DNA of 33,448 nucleotides from Bacillus timonensis (GTDB taxonomy: Bacteria; Bacillota; Bacilli; Bacillales; Bacillaceae_L): the NCBI RefSeq assembly GCF_004799755.1, contig NZ_SLUB01000051.1, forward strand, positions 1 to 33,448. Reading direction: 5' to 3'. Position numbers and translations under genes: made by a program. The notes under the pieces are model-generated. The model searched no databases and was not told the origin of the DNA. It saw only the letters and a program-made list of their open reading frames with translations. Shown here piece after piece: positions 7,268 through 14,886 of this stretch. Within the stretch, counting starts at the first letter, position 1, and every line of letters starts with the position of its first letter.

Positions 7268-8401
7268 ATGAAGAAATATTCACTTTTTCAAAGATGGTCG
7301 GGGGTCTCACCTTATATTTGGGCAGTCATGAGTATACTACCGTTTTATTTTATTTTTCAATCATCATCGACACCTGAAATTATCGCTGGACTCATCTTAA
7401 CGGTCATCTTTTTCCTTTCATTACGATTTGCTTTTATCTCGAAAACATGGCCAGTTTATTTGTGGACCTCAATCTTAATTGGTATTTCATTAACCATGTC
7501 GATTCTTTTTGCATTTATTTATTTTGCTTTCTATATTGCATATTACAATGGACATATTAAAAATCGGGTTGCTTTTTTAACGTTATACATCATACACCTT
7601 GTAGCCACAACATTCTCGATCAATTACAATCTCGTTATACAGGATGAGGTTTTTTTGACCCAATTGCCATTTAACATTATTATCTGGATTAGCGTTATTC
7701 TGTTGCCATTTAATATTTATAATAAGAAGAAACAAGAGAAGTTAGAAGAACAACTTGAGGATGCTAACAAACGAATTGCCGAACTGGTAAAACAAGAGGA
7801 ACGCCAAAGAATTGCACGTGACCTACATGATACATTGGGACAAAAGCTCTCCATGATTGGTCTAAAAAGTGATTTGGCAAGGAAGCTCATACAAAAAGAT
7901 CCAGAAAAGGCAAGACATGAATTAATAGATGTTCAGCAAACTGCAAGGACAGCATTAAATGAAGTTCGAAAAATGGTATCCCAAATGAGAGGTATTCGTA
8001 TTCATGAAGAAATTGCACGTGTAAAAGAAATACTGCGTGCAGCTGAAATTGAATTTGAATATAAGGAAGATGAATCACTAAAGGATGTCTCATTATTCTA
8101 CGAGAATATCATTAGCATGTTAATAAAAGAAGCAATTAACAATGTGGTGAAACATAGTAAAGCGACTCGGTGTACAATAGAAATTTCCCAGTTTGAAGAA
8201 GAGATTCGCTTGGTCATCAAGGACAATGGGATTGGGTTCATCCCAGATAAAGATGTGAGCGATGGGCATGGATTAAAAGGAATGAGAGAACGTTTAGAAT
8301 TTGTAAATGGAAGCCTTGAAATAAGGACGAATGATGGAACGATACTAATTATTCACATTCCAAATGTACGTAAACAGGTCGAAGTGGAGGGACTTTTATG
8401 A
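7268..8401 (+). CDS. desK: Membrane thermosensor histidine kinase DesK
   Basis: This sensor kinase/phosphatase switches DesR on when the membrane thickens in the cold. The 377-residue protein has about five N-terminal hydrophobic spans (residues 10-145), a coiled linker rich in Lys/Glu (about 150-180), a HisKA_3 domain with the phospho-acceptor H187 in RIARDLHDTLGQ, and an HATPase domain with N-box EAINNVVKHS, G1 box DNGIGF and G2 box GHGLKGMRERL. The size is close to B. subtilis DesK (about 370). GAGGGT eight bases upstream supports the ATG at 7268; an in-frame ATG at 7226 lacks such a site. A TATGAT-like -10 near 7220 may add a promoter behind the des terminator. The end overlaps desR by ATGA. 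Confidence 0.92.
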   Translation: MKKYSLFQRWSGVSPYIWAVMSILPFYFIFQSSSTPEIIAGLILTVIFFLSLRFAFISKTWPVYLWTSILIGISLTMSILFAFIYFAFYIAYYNGHIKNRVAFLTLYIIHLVATTFSINYNLVIQDEVFLTQLPFNIIIWISVILLPFNIYNKKKQEKLEEQLEDANKRIAELVKQEERQRIARDLHDTLGQKLSMIGLKSDLARKLIQKDPEKARHELIDVQQTARTALNEVRKMVSQMRGIRIHEEIARVKEILRAAEIEFEYKEDESLKDVSLFYENIISMLIKEAINNVVKHSKATRCTIEISQFEEEIRLVIKDNGIGFIPDKDVSDGHGLKGMRERLEFVNGSLEIRTNDGTILIIHIPNVRKQVEVEGLL

Positions 8402-8997
8402 TTCGAATCGTAATTGCAGAAGACCAAAGAATGGTCCTCGGCGCATTAGGCTCGCTTTTAAATTTAGAGGACGATATGGAAGTCGTGGGCATGGCTAATA
8501 ACGGGCAGGAAGCGATTTCGCTAGTGAAGGAGCTTCAACCAGATATTTGCATGATGGACATTGAGATGCCTTTAAAAACAGGACTTGAAGCTGCTGAGGA
8601 GTTGAAAAAAACGGACTGTAAAGTCATCATTTTAACTACCTTCGCCCGTACTGGATATTTTCAACGAGCACTAAAAGCAGGTGTGAAGGGTTACCTCTTA
8701 AAAGATAGCCCCAGTGACGAATTGGCTGATTCGATTCGTAGTGTGATGAGTGGTAAACGTGTATATGCTCCTGAATTAATGGATGATTTATATGCAGATG
8801 AAAACCCGTTAACTGATCGTGAACTTGAAGTATTGGAACTTGTTGCTGATGGGAAAAATACGAAGGAAATTGCCGACGAGCTACGAATTAAAACCGGCAC
8901 TGTCCGAAATTATATTTCTACTATTTTAGACAAACTTGAAGTAAAGAATCGTATTGAAGCAATCACACAGTTAAAAGAAAAAGGCTGGTTTAAGTAG
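8398..8997 (+). CDS. desR: NarL-type response regulator DesR
   Basis: This DNA-binding regulator is phosphorylated by DesK and activates des. The 199 residues are the usual length. The receiver domain carries the acidic pair in AEDQR, the phospho-acceptor D54 (MMDIEMPLKTG), the TT of LTTF and K in YLLKDS. A LuxR-type helix-turn-helix follows (LTDRELEVLELVADGKNTKEIA, with RIKTGTVRNYIS as the recognition helix). The start ATG overlaps the desK stop by four bases, indicating coupled translation. No clear terminator follows, and the next gene has its own promoter. Confidence 0.94.
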   Translation: MIRIVIAEDQRMVLGALGSLLNLEDDMEVVGMANNGQEAISLVKELQPDICMMDIEMPLKTGLEAAEELKKTDCKVIILTTFARTGYFQRALKAGVKGYLLKDSPSDELADSIRSVMSGKRVYAPELMDDLYADENPLTDRELEVLELVADGKNTKEIADELRIKTGTVRNYISTILDKLEVKNRIEAITQLKEKGWFK

Positions 8998-9015
8998 CAA
9001 AACCAAAAATTTGAA

Positions 9016-9044
9016 TTGAAAAAATAATAGTAGAGGAATAAAAT
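9016..9044 (+). promoter_or_regulatory. tatA promoter
   Basis: TTGAAA (9016-9021) and TAAAAT (9039-9044) are separated by exactly 17 nt, each one mismatch from consensus. The promoter lies between desR and tatA, so tatA need not depend on desKR transcription. Confidence 0.65.
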
Positions 9045-9081
9045 AAGGGTGCAATACATTTCGTTTTAGGGTGGAATGATC

Positions 9082-9255
9082 ATGGGAAACCTTGGTTTCG
9101 GGGAATTATTATTAATTATCTTTTTTGCGCTGCTTGTATTCGGACCTAAAAAATTGCCTGAGCTCGGAAAGGCAGCAGGAACAACGCTTCGAGAATTTAA
9201 AAAGGCTACAAAAGGCATCCTTGAGGATGATCATATTGAACCAAAATCAAAATAG
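9082..9255 (+). CDS. tatA: Twin-arginine translocase subunit TatA
   Basis: A 57-residue protein with the TatA/E plan: a short N-terminal stretch, one membrane helix (about residues 6-20, LGFGELLLIIFFALLVFG), the hinge and amphipathic helix FGPKKLPELGKAAGTTLREFKKA, and a short charged tail. TatA subunits assemble with TatC to form the pore that exports folded proteins. No tatC is present here, so this is an orphan tatA that must use a TatC encoded elsewhere, as B. subtilis TatAc may do. GGGTGG lies ahead of the ATG. It has its own promoter and terminator, so it is a single-gene unit. Confidence 0.92.
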   Translation: MGNLGFGELLLIIFFALLVFGPKKLPELGKAAGTTLREFKKATKGILEDDHIEPKSK

Positions 9256-9267
9256 GAACTAGAATTG

Positions 9268-9294
9268 GAGAGGGAATGAACCTCTCTTTTTTTT
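9268..9294 (+). terminator. Terminator after tatA
   Basis: GAGAGG (9268-9273) pairs with CCTCTC (9281-9286) around a 7-nt loop, followed by eight T residues. Confidence 0.85.
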
Positions 9295-9474
9295 GCAAAA
9301 AATGTAGGATGTTTGTTCTAGTACTCTCAAATTCAATTTACTCCTTTATCTTCAAGAGAACTACAACCATTGGTATCCCTTCTATACTCCATAATTCGTA
9401 ATTTTGGATGATGAACAAGTTTTTACTATTTATTACTAATAATTCGTAATATTATGAGTATTAGATAGAGGTAA

Positions 9475-9488
9475 TGAATGGTCGTTCA
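9475..9488 (+). promoter_or_regulatory. TetR-type operator upstream of yhgE
   Basis: The imperfect palindrome TGAATGGTCGTTCA lies 31 bases before the yhgE start. TGAA/TTCA arms around a GC-containing centre are typical of TetR-family operators in Bacilli. In B. subtilis the TetR gene yhgD adjoins yhgE, but no TetR gene lies in this window. Two AATTCGTAAT copies (9393-9402 and 9441-9450) also lie in this 264-base gap; their role is unknown. Confidence 0.4.
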
Positions 9489-9519
9489 GTTTTTTGTAAA
9501 TTGAATTGGAGGTGGAACA

Positions 9520-11646
9520 ATGAAATTGTATCAATTGTTTGTTAGTGAAATCGGAAAACTGAAAACAAATAAGGCAATTCTAGTATCCGTAATTGCTGCG
9601 TTGTTAGTTCCCATTGTTTATGCAGGCATCTTATTATCAGCGACATGGGGGCCTTATGATTATTTATCCAACTTGCCAGTGGCCGTCGTAAACAATGACA
9701 TTGGAGCAGTGTCAGGAGATGCACCGGTAAATGTAGGTGCTGATTTAGTAGACGAACTTAAAGCGGGTGAAGATTTAGGGTGGGATTTTGTTACTTCCAC
9801 TGAAGCGATGAAAGGACTTCAAAAGAATGATTACTATATGGTCATTGTTATTCCAGAAGATTTTTCACAGCGGGTTACTTCAGTTATGGATCCTGACCCG
9901 GCAAAACTTGAGTTAGAGTATATTCAAAACGAAGGCCTGAACTTTTTGGCTTCACAGGTAACCAATAGTGCAATTGAAAAAATTCGTGAAAAACTGGCCA
10001 ATAAAATCACTGCTGAATATACCTCACAAGTATTTGCCAGTCTTGATGATGTAGCTGACGGATTCGAAAAAGCGGCAGATGGCTCAAGGCAGCTAGCTGA
10101 TGGAACAACACAGCTACATAATGGAACTACACAATTAAACACATCGGTTACAGCAAAAATGGGTGATATTACAAAGTTAGCTGATGGCACGCAAGAATTA
10201 AAAACAGGAACGGCCTTACTATTGCATACTCTCAAGGAGAAGTCAGCAGATATCACTAAGCTTTCAGATGGCTCAAAGGAGCTTCATGCAGGTACTGTCA
10301 CGTTAAAAGATGGTACAAACCAGATATTTGATGGTTTAGTCCAGGCTAAAAAAGGGAGTGAAGACCTCCAAACAGGAATTGATGGACGACTCGTTCCAGG
10401 TAGTAAAAAAGTAGCGGATGGTACGATTGCCGTTCGTGATGGAGCACGGCAACTCGCTGCGGGAGCGAAGGAATTAATCGATGGATTGGAACAGTATCGA
10501 ACGGTTAATCCAACAGTTAGAGTCGGTCCCTATTATCAGCAAATCATCGATGGCGCTAAGAAAATTTCAACAGGCTTAGATAAATTATCGGCATCTTCAG
10601 TCGGTTTAGCAGATGGAGCCGATCAAATAGCAGTTGGCTTACGGGACAGTATTTCACCTGGGATTGGACGACTCCACACCGGGTTAAGCAAACTTGTTGA
10701 TGGTCAGCAGCAAGTGGTGGCAGGAGCAACTCAATTAGAAGTAGGTGCAAAACAACTTGCTGATGGGAACTCACAAGTAAGAAGTGGGTGGACTGAGTTA
10801 ACAAATGGTGTTGCTATTTTAGATAACGGTGCCGCTCAAATCTCAGATGGGAATATGGCTGTTAAGAAAGGTTGGCAAACATTAGCAACAGGAACTACAG
10901 AATTGAATAACGGAGCAAAACAAATCAATGAAGGAAGTGAAGAACTAGCTACCGGGTTAAGAGAGGGAGAAGAAAAAACGAGCAATATCAGCACTGGTGA
11001 TAGGAACATTGATATGTTTTCTTCACCCGTTGAACTCACAAATGGAAAAGTGAATGAATACGAGTATTATCGTGACTCAACCGCACCATATATCATTACA
11101 CTAGCATTATTTGTAGGTATATTAATCATGTCGTTGTTTATCGATTTGAAAAAACCAGCAAATGTTTCTGGTAGGACATGGTTTTTAGTAAAATTCGCAA
11201 AGCTTGCATCGTTAGCTTTTGCTCAAGCGGTTCTTTTATTAGTTGTCGTGTTGCTAATCTTACAACTAAGTGTGTCAAATCTCTTTGGGTTCATTATTTT
11301 TACAATCCTAACGAGTATCGTCTTTTCAGCTATTGTCTTATTCCTGGCAGCGGTAGGAGGGAATATTGGACGTTTTATGGCACTTGTATTTGTTGTATTA
11401 CAGCTATCAACTACAGGAGCAAACTTACCAATTGAAATGCTACCTGATGGATTAAGGGCATTGAGTAGCTATCTACCGTTCACGTATTCGATTGAAGGTT
11501 TAAAATCACTCATTACACTCAATGATATTGGTAACGGAATGTTTAAGCTAGCCATTTTACTTGGCTATGCAGTGATCGCAGTTACTTTGACATTAACAGT
11601 ATACTTTATCAAATATCGTAAAGAACGCCAATACTGGGAAGTGTAA
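9520..11646 (+). CDS. yhgE: YhgE/Pip family membrane protein
   Basis: A 708-residue membrane protein related to B. subtilis YhgE and lactococcal Pip, the phage infection protein. An N-terminal membrane span (about 20-40) leads into a large extracytoplasmic part. Residues 175-500 hold a run of short repeats of the form LADGxxQLxxGxxxL, probably a long helical stalk. Five or so hydrophobic spans near residues 525-700 resemble an ABC-2 permease half. The family is implicated in phage adsorption and is sometimes fused or linked to export functions; the cargo is unknown. TTGGAGGTGG precedes the ATG. It is monocistronic, with a TetR-like operator upstream and a strong hairpin behind. Confidence 0.92.
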   Translation: MKLYQLFVSEIGKLKTNKAILVSVIAALLVPIVYAGILLSATWGPYDYLSNLPVAVVNNDIGAVSGDAPVNVGADLVDELKAGEDLGWDFVTSTEAMKGLQKNDYYMVIVIPEDFSQRVTSVMDPDPAKLELEYIQNEGLNFLASQVTNSAIEKIREKLANKITAEYTSQVFASLDDVADGFEKAADGSRQLADGTTQLHNGTTQLNTSVTAKMGDITKLADGTQELKTGTALLLHTLKEKSADITKLSDGSKELHAGTVTLKDGTNQIFDGLVQAKKGSEDLQTGIDGRLVPGSKKVADGTIAVRDGARQLAAGAKELIDGLEQYRTVNPTVRVGPYYQQIIDGAKKISTGLDKLSASSVGLADGADQIAVGLRDSISPGIGRLHTGLSKLVDGQQQVVAGATQLEVGAKQLADGNSQVRSGWTELTNGVAILDNGAAQISDGNMAVKKGWQTLATGTTELNNGAKQINEGSEELATGLREGEEKTSNISTGDRNIDMFSSPVELTNGKVNEYEYYRDSTAPYIITLALFVGILIMSLFIDLKKPANVSGRTWFLVKFAKLASLAFAQAVLLLVVVLLILQLSVSNLFGFIIFTILTSIVFSAIVLFLAAVGGNIGRFMALVFVVLQLSTTGANLPIEMLPDGLRALSSYLPFTYSIEGLKSLITLNDIGNGMFKLAILLGYAVIAVTLTLTVYFIKYRKERQYWEV

Positions 11647-11654
11647 TTAACATG

Positions 11655-11684
11655 AACATGTGCTTTTTTAAGCACATGTTTTCT
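11655..11684 (+). terminator. Terminator after yhgE
   Basis: AACATGTGCTT (11655-11665) pairs perfectly with AAGCACATGTT (11670-11680) around TTTT, followed by a T-rich stretch. Confidence 0.88.
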
Positions 11685-11753
11685 TATTTGAAATATTATT
11701 CATCGTGTGAGAAACTATTAATGGTAAATCTTTCAATTACGAGGAGGATACAT

Positions 11754-12593
11754 ATGGTAAAAAGTCTTCAAGATACAACGACCCTACATAATGGAGTTAA
11801 AATGCCATGGTTTGGTCTAGGAGTTTTTAAAGTGCAAGAGGGTCAAGAAGTCATTGATTCTGTAAAATGGGCAATCAAGCACGGCTATAAAAGTATAGAC
11901 ACGGCTGCTGTCTATAAAAATGAAGAAGGTGTAGGCCAGGCAATTCGAGAGTCCGGTATTAATAGGGATGAGTTGTTTGTTACATCTAAGGTTTGGAACA
12001 GTGACCAAGGATATGAATCTACACTACAAGCATTTGAAACAAGCCTTCAAAAACTAGGTCTTGACTACTTAGACTTATATCTTATCCACTGGCCGGGAAA
12101 AGACAAGTATATTGAAACATGGCATGCCCTTGAAAAGCTATACAAGGATGGACGTGTCCGCGCGATTGGCGTAAGTAATTTCCATGTTCATCATCTTGAA
12201 AACCTTATCAAAAATTCTGAGATTAAGCCAATGGTAAACCAAGTTGAATACCATCCACATTTGACGCAAACAGAATTGCATGAATTCTGTAAAAAAGAAG
12301 GAATTCAATTAGAAGCATGGTCTCCACTTAAACGGGGAGAATTACTAAATGATCCAACTCTTTTAGAAATTAGCCAAAAATACAATAAATCCGTTGCACA
12401 GGTTATTTTACGCTGGGATCTTCAAAACGGTGTTGTTACGATTCCAAAGTCGATTAAAGAACAACGAATCCAAGAAAATGCTGATGTCTTTGACTTTGAA
12501 CTTACACAAGAAGATATGGAAAATATAAGTGCACTCAACAAAAATGACAGAATTGGTTCAAATCCAGACACAAATATGACTGGTTTTGAGTGA
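11754..12593 (+). CDS. Aldo-keto reductase (glyoxal/methylglyoxal reductase type)
   Basis: An NADPH-dependent cytosolic reductase of 279 residues, matching the AKR5-like YvgN/YtbE proteins of Bacillus, which reduce methylglyoxal and other small carbonyls. The catalytic tetrad is visible: Asp in SIDTAA, Tyr in AVYKNE, Lys in VTSKVW and His in YLIHWPG. The NADP-binding segment IPKSIKEQRIQEN lies near the C-terminus. The start at 11754 is supported by a perfect GAGGAGG site. The open frame extends upstream to 11652, but that part runs across the yhgE terminator and is not coding. A strong terminator follows, so the gene is transcribed alone. Confidence 0.9.
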   Translation: MVKSLQDTTTLHNGVKMPWFGLGVFKVQEGQEVIDSVKWAIKHGYKSIDTAAVYKNEEGVGQAIRESGINRDELFVTSKVWNSDQGYESTLQAFETSLQKLGLDYLDLYLIHWPGKDKYIETWHALEKLYKDGRVRAIGVSNFHVHHLENLIKNSEIKPMVNQVEYHPHLTQTELHEFCKKEGIQLEAWSPLKRGELLNDPTLLEISQKYNKSVAQVILRWDLQNGVVTIPKSIKEQRIQENADVFDFELTQEDMENISALNKNDRIGSNPDTNMTGFE

Positions 12594-12603
12594 TTACGAA
12601 TTT

Positions 12604-12636
12604 AAGCCACACGGGTTAATTCCGTGTGGCTTTTTT
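12604..12636 (+). terminator. Terminator after the aldo-keto reductase
   Basis: AAGCCACACGG pairs perfectly with CCGTGTGGCTT around a 7-nt loop and runs into six T residues. Confidence 0.92.
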
Positions 12637-12763
12637 GATTAAAGTAGTGATAGATGTAGGAGGAAATCACCCTTCATTTGTAGAATTGGTAATATTTATG
12701 AATATATATTCTTATAGTTTTTTTTACAGTTCAATAATTTTCTAGAATCGGGAGGGTGCTTTC

Positions 12764-13249
12764 ATGCAAATGTTTTTTAGATATAACTGGATGGTAAGAG
12801 AAGAGTGGTATCGTTGGTGTGAAGAATTAAGTGAAGAGGAACTTCTGCAAATTCGAACAGGTGGAGTGGGGAGTATATTGCATACACTCTTCCATATTGT
12901 TGATGTCGAATGGAGCTGGATACGTGTTATACAAGGTAAACCGGACTTTCAAGAGAATTTCAATGATTATAATAGCTTAATTAAGATTCGAGAATTAGAT
13001 GCAAAACTACATGTTGAGGTAGAAAGTTTCGTGAATAACTGGGATGCAACCAGGGAAAATCGTTTATTTTACGATACTCTACCTGACGGAAAAATTGTAA
13101 CGGATACTTGGGGGGAAATTATGCGACATATCATTGCCCATGAAATTCACCATGTCGGCCAATTATCCATTTGGGCAAGGGAAATCGGAAGAAAGCCTAT
13201 TTCTGCAAATGTCATCGGTCGGGGTCTTTCCACTTATTCAAATTACTAA
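12764..13249 (+). CDS. DinB family metal-dependent protein
   Basis: A protein of 161 residues with the DinB/YfiT four-helix bundle pattern. Likely metal ligands are H44 in LFHIVDVEWSW and the H126-x3-H130 pair in HEIHHVGQLS, the usual three-His arrangement. DinB-fold proteins include thiol-dependent transferases that use bacillithiol, which Bacilli make; whether this one does is not shown. GGGAGGG seven bases before the ATG supports the start. It lies between the aldo-keto reductase and the dehydratase pair without an evident terminator downstream. Confidence 0.88.
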   Translation: MQMFFRYNWMVREEWYRWCEELSEEELLQIRTGGVGSILHTLFHIVDVEWSWIRVIQGKPDFQENFNDYNSLIKIRELDAKLHVEVESFVNNWDATRENRLFYDTLPDGKIVTDTWGEIMRHIIAHEIHHVGQLSIWAREIGRKPISANVIGRGLSTYSNY

Positions 13250-13310
13250 ATCAAATTAATACTAGTTATTAGCTTTATTTATAATCCAAGAGTTTAAAGG
13301 GGTGTTACAC

Positions 13311-13760
13311 GTGTATAAAGATTTTATCGGTAAACAATCATCAAAAATAAAAAATGTCGTTGAAAGAGGAGCTGTCAAGAAATTTGCAGAGGCAATAGGT
13401 GACCCTCATCCCATTTTTATGGATGAAGAGTTTGGTAAGGCTTCTAGATATAAAACAAATATCGCACCACCTACATTTCCTAGAGTATTTGATTTCGGGA
13501 ATATTGAGGGGTTCGTTTTACCTGAAAAAGGTCTCATCCATGGTGAACAGATTTATAATTATGAAAGACCATTACTAGTTGGAGAAGAGATTTATTGTTA
13601 CTCAAAGGTAGAAAAATACGTGGTGAAAAAAGGATCTACAGGGTCGATGAGCTTTTTAACCATTAGTGAAAATGGGGAGGACTTAAATGGGAATCTCATT
13701 TTTTCTTCAAAGCTTGTTGTTATTCTTACAGAAGCGGTTAGAAAGGGGATGATGGTATGA
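13311..13760 (+). CDS. MaoC-like dehydratase, N-terminal-type subunit (HadA-like)
   Basis: A protein of 149 residues with the hot-dog-fold pattern of the MaoC N-terminal domain: an early FAEAIGDPHPIFMDEEFGK segment, then IAPPTFPRVF, then a conserved EQIYNYERPLLVGEEI strand. This half resembles mycobacterial HadA, which supports substrate binding while a partner supplies the active site. AAAGGGG precedes GTG 13311 by eight bases; the in-frame GTG at 13302 overlaps that site. The 3' end overlaps the next gene by ATGA, so the two are translationally coupled and probably form a heterodimer that dehydrates a 3-hydroxyacyl thioester. Confidence 0.82.
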   Translation: MYKDFIGKQSSKIKNVVERGAVKKFAEAIGDPHPIFMDEEFGKASRYKTNIAPPTFPRVFDFGNIEGFVLPEKGLIHGEQIYNYERPLLVGEEIYCYSKVEKYVVKKGSTGSMSFLTISENGEDLNGNLIFSSKLVVILTEAVRKGMMV

Positions 13761-14161
13761 GTACGTTAGAGGATATTGAAATTGGTTCTTCGTTAGAAAG
13801 CATACAGCTACCTCCAGTTTCAAGAATGGACTTAATTAAATATTCGGGTGCTTCCGGCGATTACAATCCAATCCATACCATTGAAGATGAGGCACATAAA
13901 GCGGGGTTGCCTGGGGTGATTGCACATGGCATGTGGACAATGGGGAACCTTGCAAAGCTTTTTACCCTTTTTTATGAGGAAGGTTTTATCAAAACCTTTT
14001 CAATCCGATTTCGGAATATGGTATTTTTAGATGACGTGATCACACTAAATGCAATATTAAAAAGAATAGACGAAAACAATCTAATCTTTGATGTTGTTGC
14101 GGTAAACCAACATGAAAAAGATGTGATCAAAGGTAGTGTCGTGTTTCAAAAATTTGCTTAA
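13757..14161 (+). CDS. MaoC-like (R)-hydratase/dehydratase, catalytic subunit (HadB-like)
   Basis: A protein of 134 residues with the hydratase-2 motif: the catalytic Asp and His are in SGDYNPIHTIEDEAHKAGLP, followed by GVIAHGMWTMG. Together with the upstream subunit it resembles the HadA/HadB pair that dehydrates 3-hydroxyacyl-ACP in mycobacteria. Here the substrate could be an acyl-CoA or acyl-ACP; no fatty-acid synthesis or degradation gene lies next to it, so the pathway is open. Its ATG overlaps the preceding stop. No strong terminator follows, and hutP begins 136 bases on with its own promoter. Confidence 0.85.
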   Translation: MSTLEDIEIGSSLESIQLPPVSRMDLIKYSGASGDYNPIHTIEDEAHKAGLPGVIAHGMWTMGNLAKLFTLFYEEGFIKTFSIRFRNMVFLDDVITLNAILKRIDENNLIFDVVAVNQHEKDVIKGSVVFQKFA

Positions 14162-14216
14162 ACCTTTAACATGGTAGACTACTACTATAGTAATATACTA
14201 AAATTTACCAAATCCA

Positions 14217-14246
14217 TTGACATTTTGATTGGCTGACCATTACAAT
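14217..14246 (+). promoter_or_regulatory. hut operon promoter
   Basis: A consensus -35 TTGACA (14217-14222) and TACAAT (14241-14246) are 18 nt apart, about 50 bases before hutP. I looked for a cre site over or just after this promoter and saw none. Confidence 0.65.
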
Positions 14247-14297
14247 ATAAGTAGTTAATAGATAATAGGGAAATTCAGAAATTAGAGGTTCTTAGAT

Positions 14298-14735
14298 ATG
14301 AGTCAAAAAATAGCAATTGGTAAAATTGCTGTATTACTTGCAACCTTAACCGAGGATGAAATGGAAGCTTTTTCTCGGTCATTACAGGATATTAAATACT
14401 GTCAAGGAAAAGTTGGTTCGATGAATATGCAAAAGGTGATTGCTGCTGTTGAAACAGCTGCTAAGCGTCATGGCCTTATTCATGAATCACAATACCGTGA
14501 AACCCATGCTCTATACCATGCAATTATCGAAGGAATCGAAGGGGTTACAAGAGGGCAAACGGCAATCGGCGAAATCAGTCGGACAGTAGGTCTTCGTTTT
14601 GCAATCGTTCGAGGGACACCTTATACAAATGAGGAAGAAGGCGAATGGATTGCGGTGGCCTTTTATGGAACAATAGGTGCCCCTATTAAAGGTCTTGAAC
14701 ACGAAACCATTGGTCTCGGAATCAATCATATTTAA
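14298..14735 (+). CDS. hutP: Hut operon antiterminator HutP
   Basis: This RNA-binding regulator, in the presence of L-histidine and Mg2+, binds UAG repeats in the hut leader and prevents termination before hutH. The 145 residues are close to the B. subtilis length of about 150. The metal/histidine-site motif [11 protein letters not shown] contains H70 and H74, and the C-terminal half ([27 protein letters not shown]) is the conserved strand region. It is the first gene of the operon, and the RNA target lies directly behind its stop. GAGGTTCTTAGAT precedes the ATG. Confidence 0.95.
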   Translation: MSQKIAIGKIAVLLATLTEDEMEAFSRSLQDIKYCQGKVGSMNMQKVIAAVETAAKRHGLIHESQYRETHALYHAIIEGIEGVTRGQTAIGEISRTVGLRFAIVRGTPYTNEEEGEWIAVAFYGTIGAPIKGLEHETIGLGINHI

Positions 14736-14736
14736 A

Positions 14737-14832
14737 ACTATAATACAATGTTTTTACATTGCCTATAGTCCTTTAGTTAATAGGAGGCGATGATGGTATC
14801 TCTATGCCATTATCGTCTCTTTTCTTTTTTTC
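14737..14832 (+). promoter_or_regulatory. HutP-responsive attenuator between hutP and hutH
   Basis: Three UAG triplets lie at 14766-14768, 14774-14776 and 14781-14783, separated by 5 and 4 nt, the spacing class HutP recognises. The last abuts a terminator: 14784-14798 pairs with 14805-14819 over 15 bp (four G-U pairs) around a 6-nt loop, followed by TTTTCTTTTTTT-like sequence. A second hairpin upstream (ACTATA/TATAGT enclosing AATGT/ACATT) holds the first UAG in its stem. HutP plus histidine should open this structure and allow readthrough into hutH-hutG. Confidence 0.85.
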
Positions 14833-14886
14833 GTGACTCATTTACTGGAACAAGTTTTGGACACATAAATAGGTAGGAGGATGCGT

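Noticed and set aside
14161-14735. cre site for hutP
   Set aside because: I looked over the promoter and hutP coding region for TGWAANCGNTNWCA and found no good match by eye.
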